A stretch of 64,000 nucleotides of DNA from an uncultured Paracoccaceae bacterium. Its GTDB lineage: Bacteria; Pseudomonadota; Alphaproteobacteria; Rhodobacterales; Rhodobacteraceae. Of the stretch, positions 1 to 8,056 are shown piece by piece (position 1 is the stretch's first letter; each line of letters begins with the position of its first letter). Position numbers and translations under genes: made by a program. The stretch is from contig CANNCO010000001.1 of the NCBI GenBank assembly GCA_947503175.1, positions 186,001 through 250,000 on the forward strand, written 5' to 3'. Under the pieces are notes generated by a model, which saw only the letters and a list, made by a program, of their open reading frames with translations, searched no databases and had not been told where the DNA came from.

Positions 1-1248
1 GACCCGCCGGAGGTGCCCCCCGAACCTGCGCCGGAACCCAGCCCCGAACCTGTTCCCGTGCCAGAGCCAACCCCCGAGCCGGAGCCGACACCTGAGCCCG
101 AACCCGAACCGGAACCCCTTCCGATCCCGCCGGAACCGGTGCCGGATCCGGGGCCCGTGCCGGAACCCGACATTCCGGTAACCCCGGATCCAGAGCCCGA
201 GCGCCCGCCCTTCGGCGTTCCCTATACGCCCGAACCGGGTCCGGATGCGCCACCGGTGGAGATCCCGATCTATGATCCTCCTCCCGCCGATCCGGTTCCG
301 GATGAGCTTGCGGAGCAAACACCGGAAAGCGTTGGGGTCGCGGTTGCGCCCACCGAAAAACGCCCGGGCTTCATTGGTCGCATGCTTGGGCGCGGTGCAG
401 CAACCGAGATGCGGCGAGAACTTGATGACGAGATGCTGGAAAGCCTCGAAGACCTGTTGATCGGTGCGGATATGGGGGTGGATACGGCCCTGCGCGTTAC
501 CGCGAATATCGCCGAGGGCCGTATGGGGCGGAAGCTTTCGTCTCGCGAAATCAAGGAAATCCTTGCCGCCGAAGTGGCCCGGATCATGGACCCGGTGGCC
601 CGGCCCCTGCCGCTTTACGCCAAGAAACCGCAGGTCGTTCTGGTCGTTGGTGTCAACGGATCGGGCAAGACTACGACCATCGGGAAACTTGCCAGCCAAT
701 TCCGTGCAGCGGGCAAGAAGGTGGTTATTGCAGCCGGCGACACGTTCCGCGCGGCGGCGGTGGAACAGTTGCAGGTCTGGGGCGACCGGGCCGGCGTTCC
801 CGTGATGACCGCGCCGCAAGGATCGGACCCCGCCAGTCTGGCATATGACGCCATGACCCGTGCCGAGGCCGAGGGCGCCGATCTTTTGATGATCGACACG
901 GCGGGCAGGCTTCAGAATCGGGCGGACCTGATGGAAGAACTGTCAAAGATCGTCCGCGTGATCCGCAAGAAAGACCCGGACGCGCCGCACAACACGCTTC
1001 TGGTGCTTGATGCGACCACCGGCCAGAACGCGCTGTCTCAGGTCGAGACGTTTCAGAAGCTGGCCGATGTGTCGGGGCTGGTGATGACGAAACTTGACGG
1101 GACTGCCAAGGGCGGCGTCCTTGTGGCGCTTGCCGACAAGTTCGGCCTGCCGATCCACGCCATTGGCGTGGGTGAGCAGATCGACGATCTGGCTCCTTTC
1201 GATCCCGAAGAATTCGCAGCCGCGCTGACCGGGCTTGATGCGGCCTGA
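1..1248 (+). CDS. ftsY: Signal recognition particle receptor FtsY (5' end outside window)
   Basis: SRP receptor GTPase that docks ribosome-SRP complexes at the inner membrane for co-translational insertion. The frame is open from base 1, so the start lies upstream. Roughly the first 100 visible residues are a Pro/Glu-rich low-complexity tail built of PEP-like repeats, in the place of the usual acidic A domain. The NG domain follows: an N-domain helical bundle, then [10 protein letters not shown] (G1, P-loop), DTFRAAA, DTAGR (G3) and [10 protein letters not shown] (G4). The C-terminus is complete. A DMT permease and ispZ follow on the same strand, a common Rhodobacterales order. The family assignment is secure. 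Confidence 0.96.
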   Translation, partial: DPPEVPPEPAPEPSPEPVPVPEPTPEPEPTPEPEPEPEPLPIPPEPVPDPGPVPEPDIPVTPDPEPERPPFGVPYTPEPGPDAPPVEIPIYDPPPADPVPDELAEQTPESVGVAVAPTEKRPGFIGRMLGRGAATEMRRELDDEMLESLEDLLIGADMGVDTALRVTANIAEGRMGRKLSSREIKEILAAEVARIMDPVARPLPLYAKKPQVVLVVGVNGSGKTTTIGKLASQFRAAGKKVVIAAGDTFRAAAVEQLQVWGDRAGVPVMTAPQGSDPASLAYDAMTRAEAEGADLLMIDTAGRLQNRADLMEELSKIVRVIRKKDPDAPHNTLLVLDATTGQNALSQVETFQKLADVSGLVMTKLDGTAKGGVLVALADKFGLPIHAIGVGEQIDDLAPFDPEEFAAALTGLDAA

Positions 1249-1340
1249 CTGTATGATCTTCGTTTCCTGCAAAACTTCGTCCGGTACATCTCGGGCCTTG
1301 TCCAGCATGTGGGGCAACCCGCTCCCGGTGATCGGCTGAA

Positions 1341-2237
1341 TTGGGCGACTGGCTGGTCTCTCTGGAAGGTACCGATGCGGGCGCACAGCTTGCGCTGGGC
1401 CTGGCGCTGATGGCGGCCTTTCTGCATGCGCTGTTCGGTGCGCTTCAGAAGGGCAGGGTCGATCCCTGGACCTCGCGCGCCGCGATTGATGCCTCTTACG
1501 CCATGATCGCCTTGCCCTTTGCGTTGTTCGTGGTGCCGTGGCCAGAGCCGCATATGTGGCCGATCTTTGCAATCGCCTGGGTCATTCACGTGGGATACAA
1601 GCTGACGCAGGCGTCGGCTTACACCGTCGGAGCCTATACTGTTGTCTACCCGGTGGTCCGGGGGACGGGCCCGGTCTTTACCGTGATCGGGGCCGGGATT
1701 CTGTTCAACGAACATTTTGTTCTGGTTCAATGGCTTGGTGTTGCAACGCTGGTCACCGGTATCCTTGGCCTTGCGGTGTATAACCTGCGTCACATCACGC
1801 TTGACCGGGCGCGGTTGCCACTCGCCCTGGGCCTCGCCGTTCTGACCGGCGGGTTCGTCGCGCTTTACACGACATGGGACGCTTACGGGATCCGGGCGAC
1901 CGCCGATCCGTTTACCTTCATCGCGTGGTTCTTTCTGATCGACGGGATCGCATTTCCGCTGGGTTACCTCGCGATCAAACGACGTCTGCCACGCCCCTTC
2001 GCGCCGATCGCGCGGCTGGGCTTCATTGGCGCGATCGTGGCGTTTATGTCCTTTGGCGGGATCATGCTGGCCACGCGGCTTGACAATGTGGGCGAGGCGG
2101 CAGTTCTGCGCGAAACCTCGGTCGTCTTTGCCGCGCTGATCGGATGGCTGCTTCTGGGAGAGAAGGTTGGGCCGCGGCGTCTGGCCCTTATGGTCTTGAT
2201 CGCAGCCGGAGCGGTGATAGTTGAGATGGGCGGATAA
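1341..2237 (+). CDS. EamA/DMT-family permease
   Basis: Predicted inner-membrane transporter of the drug/metabolite superfamily, 298 residues with about ten hydrophobic segments arranged as two EamA repeats. The second repeat ends with the typical LLLGEKVGPRRLALMVLIAA stretch. The substrate is unknown. The start taken is TTG with no clear Shine-Dalgarno; an in-frame ATG at 1410 is an alternative but would remove part of the first membrane helix. It lies between ftsY and ispZ, and ispZ begins 10 bases after its stop, so the two are probably cotranscribed. The family call is firm, but the start and substrate are not. Confidence 0.85.
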   Translation: MGDWLVSLEGTDAGAQLALGLALMAAFLHALFGALQKGRVDPWTSRAAIDASYAMIALPFALFVVPWPEPHMWPIFAIAWVIHVGYKLTQASAYTVGAYTVVYPVVRGTGPVFTVIGAGILFNEHFVLVQWLGVATLVTGILGLAVYNLRHITLDRARLPLALGLAVLTGGFVALYTTWDAYGIRATADPFTFIAWFFLIDGIAFPLGYLAIKRRLPRPFAPIARLGFIGAIVAFMSFGGIMLATRLDNVGEAAVLRETSVVFAALIGWLLLGEKVGPRRLALMVLIAAGAVIVEMGG

Positions 2238-2246
2238 GGAAGAACG

Positions 2247-2849
2247 ATGGCGGAAAAACAGATCAACCCGGCCCTGAAGCAAGTGCTAGAACTTGGCCCG
2301 CCACTCCTGTTCTTTGTCGCCTACCTCTATGTTCGCGACGAGACCTACACCATCGGCGGCGTGGATTACGACGGGTTCATCATCGCCGCAGCGGCGTTCG
2401 TGCCGATCCTGCTCGTGTCGATTGCAGTTCTCTGGAAACTGACCGGTAAACTCAGCCGGATGCAGATATTCACCGCGTTCATGGTCGTTGTTTTCGGCGG
2501 GCTCACCGTCTGGTTCAACGACGAGCGGTTCTTCAAGATGAAGACCACTATCGTTTATGGCCTGTTTGCCGGCATCCTTGGCATTGGCCTGCTGCAGGGC
2601 CGCAGCTACCTTGAATGGGTGATGGGAGAGTTCCTGCCAATGCTGCGCGAAGGCTGGATGATCCTGACCCGGCGTCTGACGGCATTTTTCGGCGCGCTCG
2701 CCGTTGGCAATGAAATCGTCTGGCGCACGATGTCGACGGATGCCTGGGTCAAGATCGAAACCTTCGGCTTCCCGTTGTTATTGTTCGTCTTTCTGTGGTC
2801 CCAGATCATGGCCCTGCAGAAATACCTGATCGAAGAGCCAAAGGCCTGA
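2247..2849 (+). CDS. yciB: Inner membrane-spanning protein YciB / septation protein IspZ
   Basis: A 200-residue polytopic membrane protein of the IspZ/YciB family, linked to cell-envelope integrity and septation. The N-terminus (NPALKQVLELGPPLLFFVAY) and the central FGGLTVWFNDERFFKMKTT motif are diagnostic, and five or six hydrophobic segments are visible. The ATG follows a purine-rich GGAAGAACG. It sits in the ftsY-permease-ispZ block and ends 7 bases before a convergent GST gene, so there is almost no room for a terminator between them. Confidence 0.93.
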   Translation: MAEKQINPALKQVLELGPPLLFFVAYLYVRDETYTIGGVDYDGFIIAAAAFVPILLVSIAVLWKLTGKLSRMQIFTAFMVVVFGGLTVWFNDERFFKMKTTIVYGLFAGILGIGLLQGRSYLEWVMGEFLPMLREGWMILTRRLTAFFGALAVGNEIVWRTMSTDAWVKIETFGFPLLLFVFLWSQIMALQKYLIEEPKA

Positions 2850-2855
2850 GGGCGT

Positions 2856-3572
2856 CTAACCCTTCTGCTGGAACATGATGCGCTGCGCCTCTCGTTCTTC
2901 CTCTTCCGTCTTCTTCCGGTCCCGTAAGTCGGCACCAAGGGCGCGGCCCGCCTGAACGGCAGGGCGTGCCCCCACAAGGTCCAGCCAGCGTTTGAAGTTC
3001 GGCTTGTCGTCCAGCGTCTGCTGTTGGCCTTCCCAGCCCGAACACCAGCCCCAAAGGGACATATCCGCAATCGAATAGAAATCGCCCGCAACGTATTCGT
3101 TATTCTGCAACTGCGTATCCAGCACCCGGTAGAGCCGCGATACCTCGTTGCGATAGCGATCCTGCGCGTAGGGGAGCACCTGCGGAGGCTCCAGTGTCGG
3201 GGCGTATTTCAGGAAGTGATGCGCCTGACCGGCCATCGGCCCGACCCCGCCCATCTGCCACATGAGCCATTGGTCGACCACGATCCGGTCACGTTCGGTC
3301 GGTCCGCCGAACTTTCCGGTCTTGCGGGCGAGATATTGCAGGATCGCGCCGGATTCGAAGATCGAGATCGGTTTTCCATCCGGGCCATCGTGATCGGTGA
3401 TCACCGGCATCCGGTTGTTTGGCCCGATCTTCAGAAACTCGGGATCGAACTGGTCGCCCTTGCCGATGTCGATCCAGTGCACCTGATAGGGCAGGCCCAT
3501 TTCTTCAAGTGCAATTGAGATTTTCCAGCCGTTTGGCGTGGGCCAGTAATACAGGTCGATGGGATGTGTCAT
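2856..3572 (-). CDS. Glutathione S-transferase family protein (YfcG/Ure2-like)
   Basis: A 238-residue protein with an N-terminal thioredoxin-like GST domain (about residues 4-88) and an all-helical C-terminal domain. The early YYWPTPNGWKISIALEEMGL, the cis-Pro loop NRMPVITD and the ESGAILQYLARK segment match the Nu-class YfcG/YghU disulfide-bond reductases, where Thr/Asn near the N-terminus, rather than Cys, contacts glutathione. It likely acts in the cytosol as a glutathione-dependent reductase or detoxification enzyme. The charged C-terminal tail (KKTEEEEREAQR) is longer than in E. coli YfcG. It is convergent with ispZ. Confidence 0.88.
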   Translation of the reverse strand: MTHPIDLYYWPTPNGWKISIALEEMGLPYQVHWIDIGKGDQFDPEFLKIGPNNRMPVITDHDGPDGKPISIFESGAILQYLARKTGKFGGPTERDRIVVDQWLMWQMGGVGPMAGQAHHFLKYAPTLEPPQVLPYAQDRYRNEVSRLYRVLDTQLQNNEYVAGDFYSIADMSLWGWCSGWEGQQQTLDDKPNFKRWLDLVGARPAVQAGRALGADLRDRKKTEEEEREAQRIMFQQKG

Positions 3573-3581
3573 GCCCCAGAC

Positions 3582-4508
3582 CTAAGCGAGGGGGCGGAAT
3601 GTGCAAGAGCCGAATAGGGGAGAGAGATCACATTGCCGTAGCGGTTGATCCGGGATCGGTGGCGCCGACAGGTCGCCAAGCGGCATGTTTTCGCGTTCAC
3701 GCAGGAAGGCACGGTACAGCGGGAACAGGCCCGGCCGCATGTAACCCGACCAGTGACAGATCGCGCGGGCCGGGGGCGGGATGCGAAACCCCAGATGCAA
3801 AAGATGCGCCCGTGTCATCGGGCAGTCGATCCGCAGGTCGACCCAATTCGGGCTTGCTGTCGGCAGTCCGCGGCCAAGGGCAGGGGCCATGCGCCAAGGC
3901 GGCTGCAGGAGCCGCTGAAACATCAGGTCGAACAACGCGTTCTCGCGCGACGTGACGTTCAGGAACTCGGCGGTTTGACCAGCAGGGCATTGCACGGCAG
4001 AGGTCCCATGATGGGCAAACTCTGCACCGGAGAGCAGGATGACACGGCCAATGGCACCTTCAGGCAGGCGGCGAATTGCACCCAGCGCGGTACGCGCGCC
4101 AAGAGAGTGCGCGATGATGTCGACAGGGTTACACCGGACCGAACGCAACGCGGTGATTGTTTCTGCGAGGGCGACTGCGGCCATGTCGGCGGTCCGGTAA
4201 GCCTGCCAGATGGACCCCCGGGCGTTCCATCCAAATGCAACGGCAAGCCCCTCGGAGGTGCTTCTGCGCCCGAACCCCAGATGCTTAGGCCACGAAAGAT
4301 TGCGTCCTCTCCGGCGCGGGTCAAGCGACAGGATATGCGCGTGGGGGTCATGTGCGGCATCGTAGGGCGAGTGTTTGTAACCGTGGATCATCAGGACGGA
4401 GGGGGCGGTTTGGGGAAGTGGCCCTGCCGCACGCTCGATCGTTTTCACCAGCGATCCATGCTCTGGTCGGGCGGTCGCGCCATCTGCATTGATCCGGATA
4501 AGCGGCAT
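3582..4508 (-). CDS. Alpha/beta hydrolase
   Basis: A 308-residue predicted serine hydrolase. An N-terminal strand leads into LMIHGYKHSPYD (oxyanion-hole HG). The nucleophile elbow is AHSLGAR, matching G/A-x-S-x-G, and a C-terminal His lies in the region CHWSGYMRP. No signal peptide is evident, so a cytosolic enzyme is likely; the substrate is unknown. The start chosen is the ATG at 4508, because the upstream in-frame extension to 4550 has no ribosome site and poor composition. The gene is divergent from the metZ leader and lies 9 bases upstream of the GST gene on the same strand, so it may form an operon with it. Confidence 0.75.
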   Translation of the reverse strand: MPLIRINADGATARPEHGSLVKTIERAAGPLPQTAPSVLMIHGYKHSPYDAAHDPHAHILSLDPRRRGRNLSWPKHLGFGRRSTSEGLAVAFGWNARGSIWQAYRTADMAAVALAETITALRSVRCNPVDIIAHSLGARTALGAIRRLPEGAIGRVILLSGAEFAHHGTSAVQCPAGQTAEFLNVTSRENALFDLMFQRLLQPPWRMAPALGRGLPTASPNWVDLRIDCPMTRAHLLHLGFRIPPPARAICHWSGYMRPGLFPLYRAFLRERENMPLGDLSAPPIPDQPLRQCDLSPLFGSCTFRPLA

Positions 4509-4598
4509 CGAAGCCTCACCTACTAGATGTTGTGGCGCACGGGTAACCAAGACATACGACAGTCAGGTGAAGGGCGCGTTACACCTGCGTGACGGTCC

Positions 4599-4627
4599 TT
4601 GACCGCAAGGCCATGCGGGGCTAATCG
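4599..4627 (+). promoter_or_regulatory. Candidate sigma-70 promoter for the metZ leader
   Basis: TTGACC at 4599-4604 is followed by a 17-base spacer and a weak -10 (TAATCG, 4622-4627). The predicted start of transcription, about 4634, coincides with the first base of the SAM-II P1 stem, which supports the placement. The -10 match is poor, as is common in this group. Confidence 0.4.
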
Positions 4628-4631
4628 ACGT

Positions 4632-4690
4632 TCCGTGGCGATTTGTTCACCGGATTGCGGGCCACGTTAAAGAAGCCGCTAAAGAGGTCT
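4632..4690 (+). promoter_or_regulatory. SAM-II riboswitch (metA motif)
   Basis: The S-adenosylmethionine-binding pseudoknot aptamer known from alphaproteobacterial metA/metX/metZ leaders. P1 is CGTGGC (4634-4639) pairing with GCCACG (4661-4666). The conserved GATTTG after the first arm, GATTGC before the second arm, and the downstream TTAAAGAAGCCGCTAAAGAGG segment all match the SAM-II consensus in order and spacing. It lies 56 bases before the metZ ATG, where control by SAM of a methionine-synthesis gene is expected. Confidence 0.92.
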
Positions 4691-4693
4691 GGG

Positions 4694-4729
4694 ACGAGAA
4701 GCCCCCGACACTCGTGGTGGGGGCTTTTT
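4694..4729 (+). terminator. Intrinsic terminator hairpin in the metZ leader (riboswitch expression platform)
   Basis: AAGCCCCC (4699-4706) pairs with GGGGGCTT (4719-4726) and is followed by T residues to 4729, giving a GC-rich hairpin with a U-tract. ACGAG (4694-4698), just before it, is complementary to CTCGT (4711-4715) in the loop, so an alternative fold exists. It lies between the SAM-II aptamer and the ribosome site of metZ, which points to transcription attenuation; it could also act by presenting or hiding the ribosome site. Confidence 0.75.
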
Positions 4730-4745
4730 GTTGGAGGGATACCCC

Positions 4746-5927
4746 ATGTCAGACGACTGGAACACGCGCACGAAACTCGTGCATTCAGGGATCCGGCGCA
4801 GCCAGTATGGCGAAGTCTCCGAGGCGATCTTTCTGACCCAGGGTTTCGTCTATGACAGCGCGGAAGCCGCCGAGGCCCGGTTCATCCAGTCGGGCGAGGA
4901 TGAGTTCATCTATGCCCGTTACGGCAATCCGACCGTGCGGATGTTCGAGGAACGGATCGCGGCGCTGGAAGGAGCCGAAGACGGGTTCGCCACGGCCTCT
5001 GGCATGGCGGCGGTCAACGGCGCGCTGACATCCATGCTGAAGGCCGGCGACCAAGTGGTCTCATCGCGGGCCCTGTTCGGTTCGTGCCTCTATATTCTGG
5101 AAGAGGTGCTGACGCGTTACGGCGTCGAGGTAACATTTGTCGATGGCACCGATCTGGATCAGTGGCGCGATGCGATCCGGCCCGAGACCCGGGCCGTATT
5201 CCTTGAATCTGTGTCGAACCCCACGCTGGAAGTCATTGATCTAAAATCCGTTTCCGATCTGGCTCATTCTGTCGGCGCGACGGTAATCGTTGACAACGTA
5301 TTCGCCACTCCGATCTTTTCGCGCGCGCTGGAGCAGGGGGTGGATGTGGTTGTTTATTCTGCGACGAAGCATATCGATGGTCAGGGGCGCGCGCTGGGCG
5401 GCATCATCCTGGGTTCGCGCGATTATATCCGCAAGACGGTCGAGCCCTACCTGAAACACACAGGCGGGGCGATGAGTCCGTTTACCGCCTGGGTCATGCT
5501 GAAGGGCATGGAGACGCTCGATCTTCGGGTTCGTGCGCAAGCCGCAGGATCCCAAAAGATCGCCGAAGCGTTGGAGGGCGACGACAGGTTGACGAATGTG
5601 ATCTATCCCGGGCTCGCATCCCATCCGCAGCATGATCTGGCCGTGGCGCAGATGGGGGCGGGCGGCACCGTCGTGGCGTTCGACATCAAGGGTGGACAGG
5701 CGGCTGCGTTCCGGTTTCTGAACGCCCTGAAGATTGTCACGATTTCCAATAATCTGGGCGACGCCAAATCGATCATCACCCACCCTGCGACGACGACGCA
5801 TCAAAGGTTGTCCGAAGGTCAGAGAGAGGCGCTTGGGATCACACCTGGGCTTGTCCGGTTGTCGGTGGGGATCGAGGATACGGATGATCTGATAGCTGAT
5901 CTCAGGACTGCGCTGGACGCGATCTGA
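4746..5927 (+). CDS. metZ: O-succinylhomoserine sulfhydrylase MetZ
   Basis: PLP-dependent enzyme of the Cys/Met metabolism family that makes homocysteine from O-succinylhomoserine and sulfide, a direct-sulfhydrylation step to methionine. Seen: YARYGNPTVRMFEERIAALE (substrate and PLP contacts), SGMAAVNGAL, the DNVFATP strand and the PLP lysine in YSATKHIDGQGR. The length of 393 residues fits the family. The ATG at 4746 has a ribosome site, TTGGAGGG, 8 bases upstream; an upstream TTG in frame would start inside the terminator and is rejected. The gene is preceded by the SAM-II element and followed after 2 bases by an amidotransferase. Confidence 0.94.
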   Translation: MSDDWNTRTKLVHSGIRRSQYGEVSEAIFLTQGFVYDSAEAAEARFIQSGEDEFIYARYGNPTVRMFEERIAALEGAEDGFATASGMAAVNGALTSMLKAGDQVVSSRALFGSCLYILEEVLTRYGVEVTFVDGTDLDQWRDAIRPETRAVFLESVSNPTLEVIDLKSVSDLAHSVGATVIVDNVFATPIFSRALEQGVDVVVYSATKHIDGQGRALGGIILGSRDYIRKTVEPYLKHTGGAMSPFTAWVMLKGMETLDLRVRAQAAGSQKIAEALEGDDRLTNVIYPGLASHPQHDLAVAQMGAGGTVVAFDIKGGQAAAFRFLNALKIVTISNNLGDAKSIITHPATTTHQRLSEGQREALGITPGLVRLSVGIEDTDDLIADLRTALDAI

Positions 5928-5929
5928 CC

Positions 5930-6667
5930 ATGGGAAAGCCGTTCCTTATCCTGCAGTTACGCCCCGAAACCGAGGCATCGGACGGTGAGTATGCGGCAAT
6001 GCTGGACAAGGGCGGGATCGCTGCGAACCGGACCCGGCGTGTCCGCCTTGACCGCGAGGCGCTGCCCCCGGATCTGTCGCTCGATGACTATGCCGGCGTT
6101 GTTGTGGGCGGCGGACCGGGATGCGTCTCGGACGATCCGGCCACGAGACCGGATAACGAGGCCCGAATCGAGGCCGCAATCCTGGGTCTGATGCCCGAAA
6201 TCACGACCCGGGACATCCCGTTCATGGGGTGTTGCTACGGGATTTCGATTCTGGCGCATCACCTTGGTGCAGAGGTCTCGAAACGCCGCTGGGGCGAACC
6301 GGTGGGCCCGGTCGAGGTGGTGCGGACGGCAGATGGTACGACTGATCCGGTTCTGGCCGATCTGCCGGACAGCTTCACCGCACTTGTCGGCCACAAGGAG
6401 GCGACGCAGGCCCTGCCGGATGGCTGCGTGCATCTTCTGGCTTCCGATCCATGCCCGTTCCAGATGATCCGCTACGGTCAGAACGTCTATGCCGCCCAGT
6501 TCCATCCCGAAGCGGATGGACAGGTCTTCGCCGATCGCATCCGCATCTATCGCGATCGGGGGTATTTTCCGCCCGGAGCCGCCCAAGAACTGACCGACAG
6601 GGCGTTGAAGGCGCAGGCTGACCTTACTCCGCGCATTCTTCAGAACTTTTTTGCGCGTTACGGGTAA
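5930..6667 (+). CDS. Class-I glutamine amidotransferase (GMP-synthase GATase-like)
   Basis: A 245-residue stand-alone GATase1-fold protein. The nucleophile elbow is GCCYGISILAHHLG (second Cys), and the His-Glu pair is in QFHPEAD, so the triad is complete. It resembles the GuaA-like glutamine amidotransferase group, which hydrolyses glutamine or related amides; the acceptor is unknown. It starts 2 bases after the metZ stop and is therefore probably read from the SAM-controlled transcript, which suggests a link to sulfur or methionine metabolism, though nothing in the protein proves it. Confidence 0.82.
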   Translation: MGKPFLILQLRPETEASDGEYAAMLDKGGIAANRTRRVRLDREALPPDLSLDDYAGVVVGGGPGCVSDDPATRPDNEARIEAAILGLMPEITTRDIPFMGCCYGISILAHHLGAEVSKRRWGEPVGPVEVVRTADGTTDPVLADLPDSFTALVGHKEATQALPDGCVHLLASDPCPFQMIRYGQNVYAAQFHPEADGQVFADRIRIYRDRGYFPPGAAQELTDRALKAQADLTPRILQNFFARYG

Positions 6668-6817
6668 TTCTTTGAAAAACAGGCTGCTTTTGTGATCCGG
6701 CCGGCCGTCTGACACGTAAAAATGATCAAAAACGGATGGACTTTCGCCCGCTGAACCCCATCTGATGCGGCCCGGCTTGCGGGTACTGGTCAGAGTTCGT
6801 GAATCCAAGGATCGCAG

Positions 6818-7921
6818 ATGAATATTCATAACACCGCCATTGAACGGGAACCGACGCGCGAAGATGCCGCGCGCGCGCTGGATATGCTGCGGAACTGGGC
6901 GAAGGGGGCGACCGCTGACGAGATCGCAACGCTCGACCCGGCGATCTCGCGTGTCCTTCCAGAGCAAAGCGGCGCGGACTATCCGGTTCTCGCGCGGCAT
7001 TACCCCGAGGCATTCTCTGTCGACGAGGTCTACAAGTCGGGTTTGCCAGACCTGCAAAACGGTCCCGAAAGCCTGATCAAAGGGGCGCGTCGCGCGATCC
7101 AGCATGTGGGTATTTCGAATTTCCGTCTTCCGATCCGCTACCAGACACGTGACTCGGGCGACCTGATGCTTGAGACATCCGTGACGGGCACCGTCAGTCT
7201 TGATGCCGAAAAGAAGGGCATCAATATGAGCCGGATCATGCGCAGCTTCTACGCGCATTCCGAGCGCCAGTTCAGTTTCGAGGTGATCGAAGCGGCTCTG
7301 GATGATTACAAGCGCGATCTCGAAAGCTTCGATGCCCGCATCCAGATGCGGTTTTCCTTTCCGATGAAGGTGGAAAGCCTGCGTTCGGGCTTGTCGGGCT
7401 ATCAGTACTATGACATCGCGCTGGAACTGATCGAGCAGGCGGGCACGCGTCAGCGGATCTTGCATCTCGACTATGTCTATTCGTCCACATGCCCCTGCTC
7501 GCTTGAGCTGTCCGAACATGCGCGCCGCACCCGCGGTCAACTGGCGACGCCGCACTCGCAGCGGTCGGTCGCGCGGCTGTCGCTGGTTCTGGATGAGACT
7601 GCCGGATGCATGTGGTTCGAGGATCTGGCTGAAATGTGCCGTACTGCCGTGCCCACCGAAACACAGGTGATGGTCAAGCGCGAAGACGAACAGGCGTTCG
7701 CAGAACTCAACGCCGCCAATCCTATCTTCGTCGAGGATGCGGCGCGGCTCTATGCCGAACGCCTTGAGGCCGACCCGCGTGTCGGTGACTTCCGGGTCAT
7801 CGCCAGCCACCAGGAAAGCCTGCACAGCCATGATGCGGTTTCGGTGCTGACAGAGGGCACGACTTTCGCGCAGGCCAGCCTTGATCCGCGGCTGTTCGAT
7901 ACGCTCTTTCACGTGGGCTAG
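6818..7921 (+). CDS. folE2: GTP cyclohydrolase FolE2
   Basis: GTP cyclohydrolase IB, the first step of folate and tetrahydropterin synthesis, in the metal-flexible FolE2 family. The length is 367 residues. Seen: the N-terminal helix, PIRYQTRDSGDL, GINMSRIMRSFY and the catalytic Cys/His region STCPCSLELSEHARR. The ATG at 6818 follows a weak purine stretch. The 150 bases upstream contain no recognisable Zur-type palindrome, so zinc control as seen for some folE2 genes is not supported here. The gene is monocistronic by spacing, and trkH follows after 135 bases. Confidence 0.95.
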   Translation: MNIHNTAIEREPTREDAARALDMLRNWAKGATADEIATLDPAISRVLPEQSGADYPVLARHYPEAFSVDEVYKSGLPDLQNGPESLIKGARRAIQHVGISNFRLPIRYQTRDSGDLMLETSVTGTVSLDAEKKGINMSRIMRSFYAHSERQFSFEVIEAALDDYKRDLESFDARIQMRFSFPMKVESLRSGLSGYQYYDIALELIEQAGTRQRILHLDYVYSSTCPCSLELSEHARRTRGQLATPHSQRSVARLSLVLDETAGCMWFEDLAEMCRTAVPTETQVMVKREDEQAFAELNAANPIFVEDAARLYAERLEADPRVGDFRVIASHQESLHSHDAVSVLTEGTTFAQASLDPRLFDTLFHVG

Positions 7922-8056
7922 GGCGTTCCGTTCGGACGCAACGGTGTTTTCCACGCCCTTCCGACCGGACCCGGGCGATGCGGCGCGTCAACCATCGGCA
8001 AACATGTGGCGTAAGGCAGTTGACACCCGTGCCGTGGCCGACCAACCCTGCGGCCC

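Noticed and set aside
6668-6817. Zur-type operator upstream of folE2
   Set aside because: folE2 is zinc-controlled in some bacteria, but no AT-rich Zur palindrome is visible in this gap.
5957-7954. Long minus-strand frame opposite the amidotransferase and folE2
   Set aside because: It is the complement of two well-supported genes and crosses their promoter gap; no ribosome site or domain.
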